64,000 bases of DNA from Oxyruncus cristatus (Eukaryota > Chordata > Aves > Passeriformes > Cotingidae): positions 1,174,076 through 1,238,075 of the forward strand of contig VXAY01004336.1 of NCBI GenBank assembly GCA_013399855.1, given 5' to 3'. Below, piece by piece: positions 51,601 through 64,000 of the stretch (its first letter is position 1; each line of letters opens with the position of its first letter). The position numbers were made by a program, and so were the translations under genes. The notes beneath the pieces are model-generated. The model saw only the letters and a program-made list of their open reading frames with translations, made no database searches and was not told the origin of the DNA.

Positions 51601-54600
51601 CTTATGCCTTAAAACAAGATATATAATTAATGAGTATATTTGAGAGCAGAATTTGTCAACTAAAGTTCATCTAAAGCCCTTTAAGCCTTCAGCTTTACAT
51701 TTTTACCAATTTTATGAGACATTTCTACTTCCCCACATTCTGTGGAGAGATAAGCATTTTTTGTTACATGCTGTAATTTACAGGATTATTGTTCAAACAC
51801 ACTAGTTTCTATAAATGTGAGAGTCCAGAATTTCTAGTTTGAAGGTTTAATAACTTCATTTACCGTAATACTCAAATTTTACAGTGCACATTATACGCAA
51901 CTTTGAAGCATTGCATAAAATATTTATACCATGCCTAGATGTGGCAGCTACATTTGTGATTACATTTTTATTCCTGTTAATTATAAATCAAACACGCTGG
52001 GATGATTGGGTTTTTTGTTCCCTTGGCAAGAATATTTGCAATAAAACTATCCTTTCCAGAGTCCTTCTGAAAGCTCACCAGTAGCATCAAACTGAAAATT
52101 ATGAAGAAAATTCTCATATAAAATCCACAAGTTATTATTCTATGATAGTTTTCAAGGTCTCCTTCAGGTTTACTACTTGACTTTGGCTTTGCATAAATTG
52201 TAAAGCTCATCTGAATGGTGTTCACGGTAGGTAATGGCATCATAACTCTTTATCAGTACTCTTCTGGATCACCCAGTTTTCCTGCTAGAGTCTGTCTGCA
52301 GCTCAGTTGTCAGCAATACTGTCTTTGTTCATGCAGTCATACACAGGCAGCAAACTTTTGGGTCAAGGCTATGACTGTATTCTACTGAAAACTAACCTAC
52401 TTGTCTTGCTAAATAAAGTAGGGATTGCAAAACCCTCACACTGAATAGTAATCTTGACTCTCACCCTGCCTACCCTGACATCTCAAAAACAGCCATTCCA
52501 TCTCCCTCTGTAAGTGTCCTGAGGGATGTTTAGCCCTGTTAACACATACAAATAATTTTCTGTGCTATCCCACAACTTGGGAGTGGTACATTAATGTAAC
52601 TTTACAGACTGTTCTCTGTTTATGACTGATTCAACCTAACAGAACTGCAAACTGCTCTATAAATTATAGAGAATGACATCTGTGATAATGCTAATGTTCT
52701 TGTTATAAGTAAGTCAGCTGAAATCTTCTGCACAGGCTTCAGTCCTATTTCTCCTTGCCTTAAGTGTACACTGGCTCTATGTCTTCACACTTGTACAGCT
52801 GCAGAAGAAATTGTTTAGTCAGATTTTGTTCTTTTTTGTAAACATATACGAATGAAACATCCGATACCCACTTGTGCTGAATAGCAACTACATAATTAAT
52901 GTAACAGTGCTAAAAGTCTTCACAGTACAGGTATGTAGGATTGGATGTCATAATTTTAGTAGCACACACTTCCACGCAACATTAGTACTTCGACTGAATT
53001 CCTCATCTCTTTGTGAGGTTGTCTTATTACTTTAGGACATAATTCTATTAGAAAAAATAAACTCCTAAGATGAAATTTTAATGAGAGTTCCTATTTAATT
53101 CCATGGAATTTTTTAGTAACTCAATTACTGAATATGTCTCATTTATTTCTTTTTTTTTAGTAACAAATTCTGCAAACATACTGATTTAAAAAATTCAATT
53201 AATGATTTTTACATACAAATCATTCATCAGTATTACATTATAGGTGTTTGTTGCTTCAAAATCAACGTAGCAGTTGCTTTGATCAGAAACATGAGCTTCT
53301 GCACCATAAACAGCTTGATCTTGATACCAACCTTGATTGGATAAGCCAAATTCTGAGTACCACATAGTGACATAAACAGATAGTAAAAAAAAAGCTTGCT
53401 AGCACTTAAGTGAGACCTTGATGGACTTTTACTCCCAAATACTATTTTAGTGTTGCTGTAAGTAAGTGAAAGGGCAACAAATAAGTGTCTGATACAGGGA
53501 TACTCCTTTGTTTATTCAAATACATTCAAAAAGACGAAAATCCATTTTTTATCCTCTTATGGCTAAAAAAAAAAGCCTTGCACAACAGACATCACTATTA
53601 ACAAAAACCAAAAAAAAAATTCTCCAACTCCAGTGGTCATTGATAAAATGAGAACAATTTAGGCAATCCAAAGAGCAGTCACTAGTGAAACCACCTTACC
53701 GTGTAACCACTGTCACCCCACTCCATTATAGTTTCAGGCTGAAATTTCTAGAATCCTAAATAACTGTGCAAATTGGAACACCAGACTTACTGCAAGTATT
53801 TGACCAAAATTCGCTAATGCAAATCAATGATCAAGGCTGTGTTGCTTTTCAGCTTGTTTTAGGAACTAGTTTTAGTCAGCCTCTGAAATAGCATATATTG
53901 ACAGAATTCATTGAACTAACTTTGCCCTTCTCGGTCTCTGAACTAATGAGTTGGTGTTGGATTGTAGATTTATGAGCAAGTAGCTGTATGGTAGGTATGG
54001 CTGCAACAGAGTATTCATTCCTTTAGAGAAAAAAACTCACAACCAAACAAAACAACAAAAGCCAGTCTGTATAAAAAGAAAGGAAAGAATAAATGACGAC
54101 GAATTAAAGTGGGTGTCCCAGAGGGAGTTAGTTCCACAAAGTGTCCTTTAAAAACATGATGTGTGATAACGTTTGATCATTAATAAAGGCAATAAAATGC
54201 CGCATTAATACTGAGTTTTGAGTCCCCAAGCCCAAGTTCAATACCAAAGGTTTATTCTCATGGAGAAATCTAGGTGAAACTTCTCAATTTGCTAAGTCAA
54301 TATTTTTACAGACAAAACTACTCAGGAAAAAGAAAAGGGAATAATGAAAACCCCATGCTTGAAGAGTTATTTTGAAGTGTTACACCAAGATAACTTGCAG
54401 ATGAGGCAATCCCAGCGACCTGTGCAAGGAATGCCCCTCACAACCTCACTGACGCAATCAGGATGGGAAGAGTCTAGGAGGACTCCAGGGTCCAAACTGT
54501 GTATGCTGTTGCCCCTTGTGTTTCATTAGGTCTCCCTTCCCAGGCAGGCTGGGAGACAGCCCTGCAAGCCTTTCCCAGGACTTTCCCCTTCTGTTTCCTG

Positions 54601-57021
54601 CCCTTGCCTGTGTTGAGCGGTATCATAGCCCAGGAGAGCATCTTAATAACAAGGATTTTAGCTGGGGAAAGGGGTGCAAAAGTGTTTTAGAGCAAAAAAA
54701 TAAAGTTAGCATCATCCAGGAGATACTTCCTAGCTTTTGTGCCGTTGCTCAGCAGGGGCAGAACTCACCCCCAGAAAGTGTAAAACTGCTGTCTCCACTG
54801 AGGCCAGAGTTGTGCCAGGTCAAAACACCTGGAAACCTCATTTGGTGTCTTAAAGCTGTCACCCCAACTTGTATTAAAAGGAATTAATCAAGAATGTATT
54901 TTGTACCCGGGTAACAAAAAAGACCATGAAAACTGAATTCACTGCTGTCAAAAAGGACTCTTTACAGCACAGAATTGTCTTTGCGTTTATTTCAGCTGGA
55001 AGCTTCTGCAGCTATGCTGTGAAAGGTCAGGATAATGACAACAGCACGGGATTTTGCCCTCTGTTCCTCTTTCCAGCTACTGCCTTTCCCTAACTTCTGC
55101 ATTTATAATGCTGAGAAAGGGTGATCCTGTTCTTACCCAGCTGAGGGAAGAGTGTTAGCTGCAGAAAACAAGGCATTTTGCATGGTGGTTGCATGTTATC
55201 TTGGGGATTCAATGCTTGAAGAGAAACATGTACCCCAGGTATCTCTGGGTGGCTAAAGAAATGACAACAGCAGTTGTACCGGGCTCCAAGTGCATGTCAT
55301 TCTAACAAAACAGACGTGTGTATCATGACAGCTGCAGCACTAGAAAGAAAGGAAACCTTACAGCCAGGGAGACAAATTGATCTTCTACTTTCCCTTGCCG
55401 AGAAGAAAGTTTGTTCTTAGAACACTTAATTCCTGGATTTCTAAAAAATAACTACGTTATAGAAGAGAAAAAAAAAATTCTCTTCAATGATTAAGTAATT
55501 AACATTTAAAGTATTGAGGAAAACAACAGAAGAATGGATTTCTGAGTCAGTTTTGATGACAATTATTCTTATGGGAAAAGGAGGAAGATACTCAGCATTC
55601 AGACAAGCTCCACTGGTGACCTCAGCGTGACTATTTCCAGTCCTGCCTGATGGACAGCAAAAGGCACAGCTCCGACAAAGCCCTCGAAAGGAATGGCAAG
55701 TGGGGTTTGCCTTAATTTCAAATTCATACATTTAAGTTTCTTCTATTAGGAAGACAAGATGCACTATCAAAAAACTATGTGCTGTCTGGAAAAGAGCAAA
55801 TTCCAGAAGGAGACTTATATCAGTGAGGAGAAGATTTTTATCACCACGATTCTGAGCTACGTCTCTTCTCTGCCCTCACTCCAGGCCTGCATGGGTGTTT
55901 GCCACAGGACAGTTCTGCAGCATAGCACCCATCACCTGCGCAGGAGGACAAAGTCGAGTCTAAGCAGAGAAGGATCTCAAAACAGTATCTTCTGCTAAGA
56001 CTTGAAAAAAAGGACAAGAGAGAACAACCACGAAAATAACCCCAAACTAAACCAATCCAAATCTCTTGACCTTTTAAGAGCTCAGTTAAGGGTAAGGGGA
56101 TAAAAGCAGAGCCTACTGGTACTTACCAATCTACCAATTTCCTTGCCAAAAGGGTAATTTTGCCAGTGATTTCTAAATTTATCATGAGTGTAAAGTGCTG
56201 GCCCATATTCCCTTCACGATGACATTTTGCTTTTCCCCAGCTCTAGCTGCCAATCATGTTTTGGTTAAGCTGTTTCTTCTAACACCCTTTCAGAAAGCTA
56301 AAGCTGTAGCAATAGCCATTAAAGCAATGTGTGCTCAGCACTTGAGGAAGGGAGGATACATGAAAGCTCTTCAGTTCATATTTAGAAACCTTGCTTCAGC
56401 TTCCGAAAGCCTCTTGTTATCCTACCCAATCAGTCTGACCTCCTGCCACACTGGTCAGCACATCGTGTCCTTTCCTCCAGCGTGTCTGTCCTCTTTCAAG
56501 TAAAACAAGCATCTGCAGTGCCAATACTCTGCAGCATCACGGGGACTGTACAGACAAAGCTGCTCATCTCTGCAAGCCCCCATGCACCTCTTTAAGCCTG
56601 CATTTCAGACCTGCTGTAAAGGAGGCTAAGAGATAAAACGATGCCTGTGAGAGCAGACAGCACACAGAGGCTGATGTAATTTGTATGACTGTAAACACAG
56701 GAGTCTATTTTTCACACATTGCACAGAACAAATCCCTGAAAGGCAATGAAAACAAACACCTCCAAATAACATTTTTGTTCTGTATGGAAACATCTTCATT
56801 GCTACTACTTAGATATATGAAACCATCAGCAATAAATATTTTTCCTTTTTTTCAAAGAAAGACCATTTCAGCTTAATGTGGTTTTGTCTGGAAACTTAGA
56901 AAAAAAGAAGACAGAGACTTCCTCATACTTTTCACCAGCACAGTATTCAGTGTTTATTAGTAAATCATGATTTTGCCATTTCCATTATTACACCCTAGAG
57001 GAAAGCACCTCCTGGATTTTT
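48646..57021. other. Single-copy DNA, no gene recognised
   Basis: Over 8 kb without a nameable element. It contains an AT-rich block at 50743-50805. Frames 49274-49630 (+, 118 codons), 50415-50732 (+), 51147-51545 (+, 132), 54516-54887 (+, 123), 55441-55731 (-) and 56195-56503 (+, 102) have no family, signal peptide or domain that I recognise. Confidence 0.5.
50743..50805. repeat. AT-rich imperfect repeat with dyad symmetry
   Basis: GTTATATATACACTATATA and TATAGATACGTTATATAC are built of TA steps, with a short self-complementary core. An easily melted or cruciform-prone AT block; otherwise low complexity. Confidence 0.75.
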
Positions 57022-57045
57022 CTGTTGCACCTTGTTTTGCAACAG
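57022..57045. repeat. 8-bp inverted repeat (small hairpin)
   Basis: CTGTTGCA (57022-57029) and TGCAACAG (57038-57045) with an 8-nt loop. Short enough to be chance alone. It lies about 190 bp before the larger hairpin. Confidence 0.8.
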
Positions 57046-57231
57046 CATTGATCAATCAGACAGCAGTGATGAAAACTGGACAAAGGATAAACTTGAATGC
57101 CTGCTCTTGTCTGAGACCTTGACATTCCCATAAAACCAGTGTCCTGGTCTAGAGTATGTCATACCATTATGTTCTTCTGCATTTTGCATTGGCTATCCAT
57201 GACTGTTCCTCCAACTATTAATAAAATTAAT

Positions 57232-57286
57232 TTTCCATTGCAAAGCTTGAGGAGCAGACAGGGACAACAAAGCTTTGCAATGGAAA
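57232..57286. repeat. Perfect 17-bp inverted repeat with 21-nt loop
   Basis: The left arm TTTCCATTGCAAAGCTT (57232-57248) and right arm AAGCTTTGCAATGGAAA (57270-57286) are exact reverse complements. A U-G pair at 57231/57287 could extend the stem in RNA. The loop at 57249-57269 is purine-rich. The stem is too short and too perfect for a typical microRNA precursor, and no target-site duplication flanks it, so a MITE is not supported. Function unknown. Confidence 0.95.
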
Positions 57287-60200
57287 GGGAATCTTATTTG
57301 TAGCTGGTCAAGTTATCCAAGTAAATGCCAAGTTAATGTTTGTTGATCTAACTTAAATCACCCAGCCAATACCATTCCTAGTGCCAGCTTGTATGAAACA
57401 CAGGCTCTGAGAGGGCAGAGGAAGACTGGCAGTCTAGGGAAGAAACAACCTTTGCTATATGATGCATGGCACCTCGTGACACAGAGGAATAACACCAAGT
57501 CTGGGAAGGGACTTTATTAGGAAGTTAACAGCTTATTTCAACTTTTCTTTTTAAAGAAGAGGAATTGCTGGAATGGAAGGTACTTGTCAACTTCTGTTTA
57601 TCCTCAGGAAATTTATCACAGCCAACAAGGTTCCTTGATGCTTACCATGAGCTTCCCTTTTGTAGGACAATTTCTTCTTAACAGTGTAGGTTATTTACAC
57701 CCATCGAATTCATAACTCAGGCTTCTTTTTTTTTTTTTTTTCCTAATGAATAATGCAGGATGCAAAAAAAAGTGTTTCAATACAAGAATTTGAAAGTCCT
57801 GATCCAGCCTGTTTAAAGTTAATTGAAAAAAATTCCAGAGACTGAGGAGGAACTGGATGGGCTATTTAATCTTCTACTGTCAGTGTCTAGAGTCAAGAAT
57901 TGCTGTCCATCATGTGTTACCAGAATGTAAATTACACATCAGGAGAAGTAAATTAAATCCCAAAATATGTGAGCTGACAAAAGCTGCCATGAGAAAAGTT
58001 GAACCCTAATACCTGCAGAAGTCTTAAAATGCAAAACTGTCCTCTCATTAAGAAAAAAAAAAAAATCAGTTATTTTATTTTCTCCCTTTTATATCATGTG
58101 GCTTTAATAAACTCCAGGAAGCTGGTGTGGAGGGGGAACTATAAACACACACACACATGCACACAGAGCTTCAAACTTATCTTTTAGTAAAACAATTAAG
58201 TGCTTTCAATCCATCCCCTACAGTATAACCCATCTGCCCAGGAACAAGGTAGGGGGACTGAGTGGGTTTCCAGTGCTTGATTGCTTCTTAATTGTATTCT
58301 GTGCACAAAATGCCTTCAAGAAATCTATTTTACTTTCTATTGTGTTCTCTGTTCAGAATGAACAATTAATTCAGCACCAGATTAGTACCTGAGCAACTAA
58401 GAATCCTAAAACCCCCTGAATGTAGCCATGCAGGCATGCAAGGCAAAAACCCCCAATCAACATATTTTGGATATTAAGTCCCTTATATGAATCTGGAACA
58501 TGAAGTCATTCATTATGGTTTTTTTTGAAGTACAAGTAGAAACTTATCTCTTCAGGTTACTAATTTGTGTGGGGGAAAAAAAAAGGAAAAAAAAAAAAGA
58601 AAAAATCCAAATACATTAGCTCATATGGATACTCTATTTGTATTATTACAGTGTTAGCTCATAATTTGTGGCTATGTTGTGGCTTTTCCAGTCATTTTTC
58701 AAGAACAAAAATTAAGTTTAATCATCTGGCAGTTAGCTATGGAAATCTTCCCCAAATTCAAAACTACCGGTAAGATAGATACATCTCATCTATTTAAACA
58801 TATGCAGGATACCAGATGATTTAGGAGTGCCACTTTTCACAATATATACCTTCAAACAGTTTTTCTTAGGTATTAATGGGTGTCACTACTTTGCTTAAGA
58901 CCTTGACTTTCCTCGAGATTACCATAAAAAGCATCACCTCTCTTGCAAAAGGTATAGCACAGCATTAACAGAGTTTTCTTGTTCCTTGTTAGCTGAAGTA
59001 AATATGTTTACAATTATTGTACTTTTGCTGCTACTTAATTCTTTTTTTTTCCCCAACAGTTCAATCAGATTTGCATTACTCCCATTTAAGATGCTGATAA
59101 TAGCTCATAGACTGGAAGAAATTGATAGTCTCATGTCAGGCATAAAAATTCCTTTCTAAATAGACAACAGCCCATCCTAGGGTAAGTGACAGCATGTGGG
59201 TTATATCACTATTCCATCTCCATTTATGTAGAAAAATGGAAAGATGTGCCTAGAATCACAAAACCCGGCTCTGAGAATTGCACATGAGTATATCCTTTAA
59301 TACTGATTTTGGTCAAAAGTTGTACACGAGAGAGAGACTCACCAAAGCCTGAACTGTGATTAGAATCCTAGGAATTTTCTCTATAAAGCCACTTCATCCC
59401 ATTGCTTTTCTCAGCGGGAACCAAGCAGAAACAAGAGACAACAGGTCACCTCTCACCCAGGGCTGCTGTTCTTCCCTTCTTACAACAAACATCTGAAGGT
59501 CCCCAGTGACCATCCTGACCAGGGCAGCATTTTAACAATTCATGTCACTCTGCTTAAAGGAACTCAAAAGATTAAGAAGGTCTAAGAGTCAGAGGATAGA
59601 AAGGAGGGAAAGGTTTTCAGAAGGGGAAGTACCTGTCTGGGTGGGAAGAAGGGCAAAGGAGCAGTTACTGAAACACGTCAGTACAATTCTGGATTGGAGG
59701 ATGTTCATGGACTGGGGAGGGATGCACACAACAGAGACGCTTTACATGCTTGTATTCTCTTTTCTTTAAAGCCAGAATTCGGGCAATTTTTGAGTGTATT
59801 TCAGGTTCACAGTATATTTCCTTTAGTTTCTGTTTTTCCCATGAGACTATAAACAGCTTATAGAAATTTTAAACTCAGTCAAGCAGCATTTAGATGTAGA
59901 GAATATATCAAATTAACCAGAGCAAAAGGAAAAATTACGCTTTACCTGGAGGATAAAAGTGCCATAAAAATATGTCTGTGTGTCTGTCTGTGAGTGTGGT
60001 GCAGGTATGCATATCCATGTGTACTGATATATGCACAACCATATTCATTTTATAATCCCTACAGTGAAACTAGGTGGTTAACAACATTATGAAAACATCA
60101 CATAAGCAGTTCAGAAATTGTGGATGTCACTTGGCCATCCTATTTAATATGGACTCAGTGATGTTTTCTCTGTTTATCAACTTGAAACAGTAGCATGTGA

Positions 60201-62954
60201 GATTAAAAATAAAAGTGAGATTAAAAAAAAAAAAAAGAAGAAAAAAAAAGAAACAACCTAACCCACTGAATGATTATTTTTTGGAAGGACGGTGACAAAC
60301 ACTATAAGTAGTTCTTGGCCTCATAAGGGTCCTTCATTGTCCTCAGATTGGCAAGGGGAGCAGCCTTGCCATATAGAGAGAATACAGCATGTTCCATTGA
60401 GAGACAGAAGCTACCCAAGGAAAATGTGCTGCTGTGGGGGGTTATGGCCTTATCACACTGCCCTGCTGCAGGAAGCCAGAATTACTGGTCAAGGTACGTG
60501 TTTGTGCCAGGATTATGGAGAAGTAATGTTTAGGTGGACAGTTTAAACTCCGGAGGAAGGCCCTGAGGGACCTGCTGCAAGAAGCATGGCTGACTACAGC
60601 AAAAACACTTACTGTGTTTTCCCATGGATTTTATTTTAGCATTTGTAGCCTCTAACTTCTCATGCCACCTTCATTATTCTAAGGAATTCCTGCGCATAAT
60701 TGACCCATCTCAAGACATTTATTTGTGTAAGCTGTCTGACCTCATTCATTGAGAAATTAAGTGCCTACACATAAAACTCACTATATAGATTTTATATGAA
60801 ATTGATCATGTTTAACATCCCAGGTTCATCATGGCAACTGCCAAATTAAATTTGCAAGTTCTTGCCCTTGCCCTTATCTGTGGCCAACTACTTCTGTCCA
60901 AATGCTGCAGTTTGTTGTCCCTTTGATTATCTGGTTACAGTCCATCTTCTCAAAGATTCACTAGTCACAATAAAAACGGGACTTTATAGAAGTGGGAAAG
61001 TAATAAGTAATTGTACATGGGAGGAGATAATTTTTGACATCAAAGGCAATATGGATATGAGTGAATGCTCTCAGTTACCATAGAAAATGCATGTTAAATA
61101 TGTCAATTATTAGCTAGAGTGCAACACTTGAGCTGAAATTTTCCCTTCTCACACCATGCTTTAAAAATAAACATAACTGCATACAATACAAAATGTTCAA
61201 GTCATGTACAGATTTCTCATTATTATAAATATGCATAATTTGACAGTCAAGTATGGCCAAGGAGTCTGAAGGTCTTAAACCCTCTTACATATTCAACAGA
61301 GATAGTTTTGCAAGGTTGCTGCATGAGGTAGAATCCATGCTTGAATTTTCTGCTTGTCATGTCCCCTTGCTCTGCCGAGGGGTAAAATGGGCACTCGTCT
61401 CAGGAGGATTTCTTTCTGGCATTTCTGAGATCCCTCTCACACTGCAAATTACTGTCAGCATTCAGTCTGGAGAGCTTCTTCCTGTGGACTTCTCTGCTCC
61501 ACATCTGCCTTAAAAACCCACTGGTGAAAAAGGCAAAGTGAGTCACAAAGCAAGTGAATGCAGAGGGTTTGGTGGGGGCAGTTGGGGTGCACAGGGACTT
61601 CACCAGTCAGTAGCTGTTCCCTGATGGCTCTAACTTGTTTTGGGGAGTGTTGTAAATTAGACCTCAGCATCTGATGCTCAGTCTTGAGAGAAAGTCATAA
61701 TGCAGTTGTGTTGGATTTTAAAATCCTTGTTGTTTTTCATAGAATTTACATATGTCTCAATAAATACATCCACTAATGGTGTTGTACCTTTATTTCATTT
61801 CTTAATATAAAAGCAGAGGATATTAAAAATTTTATTGGACAATACATCCTTTACTCCTGAATTACCTAAAAAATTTAAGGAGACTCTGGAATGTTGAGTT
61901 TTAATGAAATGATGAAAAATATTCAGGCTGTATTAGTCATTCCAATGTTATAGCAATGAAAGCCTAACAACCACCACTAACTTTTATATAATGTGTCGTG
62001 TAATATGCAGTCAAAATATCTACAGAACACTACTTTTTAAACACTCTCAGACTGAACCCTTGATCAACATTTTAATGGGATGTCAGTGACACTCAGAAAA
62101 AACCAAAGGAACAGTGCTACAACTTACATAAACTCACCACTATGTTTTCTACAAGTCTGTATTTATTACAGGAACCCTTGCACATTTAAATATACTAACA
62201 GCCCCTTTGAAATACTTTCAGTTCCGTTGAAATCATATTTGGATCCTTTCTCACAAACCTTTGCTGATGAGGTAGGACAGCATAAGAGTCTCTGGCTGTC
62301 ATGGCAAGGAAATCAGTCTGGTTCTGTGGGATGCTTGACCATTTGCTTTAAGTTATCAGATAACTGAACTTAAAGTAGCATTTACACGTGTACAACAGTG
62401 GCTTCATGTAAATAGCTGAGGCTAGAATCAGTCATGTAACTGTGCCTGACACAAAGGAAAGATTATTGTCCTCCTGAAGCAACCAGCCACCTATTAAATG
62501 GCTCTGAGTAGTACAGTCTTGAAGACCAACAATTCTTCTCTGAAGGTGCCTCCAGGAGGTACAGAAAGTGTGATGGTTTAAGACTTCTTTTTCTGTCCCT
62601 CCATGATCTGAAACAATGGACTTTCAAACTGTAAAATATTTTTCTCCAGAGAAAAGCTTTTGGGATCCAGGACTAAATGCAACCTGCTGTTGTCTTTGCA
62701 GAGGTATATTATGCGGTGAAGGAGAAAAATTTGTTACCTGACAGTAAAATAAACGCATGGACTTGGGTGTTAAGATGAAAGCATGGTATTATAAGGAAAT
62801 TGCTCTAAATGCCATGGCTCTGAAATCTGCCGTGTTTGGAGAATGTGTCTTCTTGCAGCACAGCCACACTTTTATGTAGGAACTTGTGTCTGTCCTCTCA
62901 AAGCTCCACAACTAGGAGCTAGGTGAAGAGGCCTCCGCCTGAGGATTGGGCATG
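57287..62954. other. Single-copy DNA with several simple-sequence tracts; no gene recognised
   Basis: Contains T16 (57726-57741), a short (AC)n (58145-58157), an A-rich purine run (58576-58606), a degenerate TCTG/TG patch (59973-59999) and an A-rich tract (60223-60255) preceded by an 18-bp-period duplication of GTGAGATTAAAAA (60197-60209, 60215-60227). Frames 60292-60546, 61253-61513 and 62080-62367 (+) are unrecognised. Confidence 0.5.
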
Positions 62955-63263
62955 TGTCCTGGTTTCAGCTGGCATAGAGTTAATTTTCTTCCTGGTAGGT
63001 GGATTGAGCTGTCATTTTGGATTTAGGATGAGAATAATGTTTGTAACACGCTGATGTTTCAGTTCATGCTGAATGATGCTTATCCTAAGTCGAGAAATTA
63101 TTATTATTATTACCACCTTTATTTCAATTATTAAGTTGTTCTTACCTTCATCCATGGTTTTAACTTATTTCTGAATCTCCTTCCCATCCCACTGAGGGGT
63201 GGGTGGGGAGCTGAGCAAGCAACTGTGTGAGGCTTAGTTTCTGGCTGGGGTTAAACCACAACA
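62955..63263 (+). mobile_element. Solo LTR of an ERVL-like endogenous retrovirus, internally deleted
   Basis: It begins TGTCCTGGTTTCAGCTGG and ends GGGGTTAAACCACAACA, the ends of an LTR family abundant in songbird and related genomes, with the canonical TG...CA termini. No internal retroviral sequence adjoins it, so it is a solo LTR left by recombination. At 309 bp it is about half the length I expect. The sequence passes from 'cttatcctaagtcgaga' (about 63080-63096) directly to the ATT-rich and 'ttatttcaattattaa' part of the 3' half. The central U3 promoter/TATA region is therefore missing. Flanks GCATG (62950-62954) and GCATA (63264-63268) form a 5-bp target duplication with one mismatch, as expected for this class. 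Confidence 0.9.
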
Positions 63264-64000
63264 GCATAGATTTAAAATCCTGGGGAGAGAGTCAATAAAA
63301 CAAGCTGGAGTACACAGGCTCTTCTCAGGCAGCAGTAAACCTCTTGTACTCTTAAATCCAAGGGATCTAAACTCCACAGCAGCCTCTGTCATGCTTTGGC
63401 ATGTTCTCATGTTAACAACGAGAACTACACTATTCAACTTAATCACCCTTTTCACTGAAGTGCTGTATAACATATTAAAAATTATAAGAAGGCTGCATCA
63501 CTGTGAAGGTGGAGGAAGAGCAGATCCTTTAGTAAATGCTAAGTGTCCCAAAGAAACTCTTTTTAGTGTCTCAAGGTGGGAAAGTTTACGAGCAGGTATA
63601 GTAAAAGCTGGCAGGAGGCACTTTATTTCATGTTTCCATCTGCCAGTTATATTTCATGCAATTGAAGATTGTCCTTTCACCCCATAAATTCACCTTTTTT
63701 ACTGCAGAAATTTCACATTAAATACTAATAACATTGTTTCAGGGGATCAACTGAAGGACATAACTGGCAATTAAACAGCTCCAATTGTACAATAATTTTC
63801 TCTGTCGACTTATTTCAACAGATTACTGAATTTCTATTGAAATTATATTCTGAAGGGGCTTAGCAATGTTTTCAGCATATGTTCCAGGGCTACAGGCCCA
63901 GCACTGAATATTAACACAGTTTGAGATGTGTGCTCTCATGTGTCACAGATATCATAGTTTCTGTTCATTTTCTATGAATTACTGAAATGAAGAATTATTT
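63264..64000. other. Single-copy DNA to the window end, nothing recognised
   Basis: The plus frame 63391-63687 (98 codons) and the minus frame 63234-63473, which runs into the LTR, are unrecognised. No other element seen. Confidence 0.5.

Noticed and set aside
57232..57286. Hairpin as a microRNA precursor or MITE
   Set aside because: The stem is shorter and more perfect than typical microRNA precursors. No target-site duplication and no body between the arms for a MITE.
62955..63263. Complete endogenous retrovirus at the solo LTR
   Set aside because: No gag/pol/env-like frame, primer binding site or second LTR was found on either side within the window.

Overview
This window looks like avian nuclear DNA, most likely from a songbird or another neoavian bird. 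Its young and middle-aged interspersed repeats are CR1 LINE fragments. There is also one solo LTR of the ERVL-like type whose ends I recognise from songbird genomes, and the rest is A+T-rich, CpG-poor single-copy sequence. I found no convincing protein-coding gene: open frames are short, lack recognisable domains, and the longest one (47737-48447, +) is the antisense of a CR1 element. I also saw no tRNA, rRNA, snRNA or CRISPR array. The best reading is a gene desert or the inside of a very large intron.

Layout. 1-410 is a perfect array of 41 copies of the 10-mer AAGGAGCGGA, cut by the window edge and followed by a purine tract. 0.5-12 kb is single-copy sequence holding five CR1-clade fragments: an old relic at 3.9-4.4 kb (-), a 3' end at 5.5 kb (+), a truncated copy at 6.9-7.2 kb (-), a relic at 8.0 kb (-) and an old relic at 9.8-10.2 kb (-). 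12-20 kb holds a weak exon-like segment (12241-12320), an old reverse-transcriptase relic (15.9-16.2 kb, +), a cluster of four AGGTCA half-sites (17.5 kb) and a CR1 3' end (19.3-19.5 kb, +). 20-38 kb is nearly repeat-free apart from two old CR1-clade pieces (30.5 and 32.4-32.8 kb, +). 38.8-39.7 kb is one CR1 inserted into the 3' end of another. 40-47 kb has two MIR-like tRNA-SINE relics, a possible RT relic and a stretch that resembles conserved non-coding DNA. 47.5-48.6 kb is the largest CR1 copy (-); it carries the only ambiguous base of the window exactly where about 260 bp of the element are missing. 48.6-63 kb is single-copy DNA with an exact 17-bp inverted repeat at 57.2 kb. 62955-63263 is the solo LTR, lacking its central promoter part, with a near-perfect 5-bp target duplication.

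No set of genes works together here, and I see no novel biological system that the sequence can support. The observations most worth following are the error-free CpG-bearing 10-bp array, the likely collapsed assembly gap in the 48-kb CR1, the nested CR1 pair, the 57-kb hairpins and the half-site cluster at 17.5 kb.
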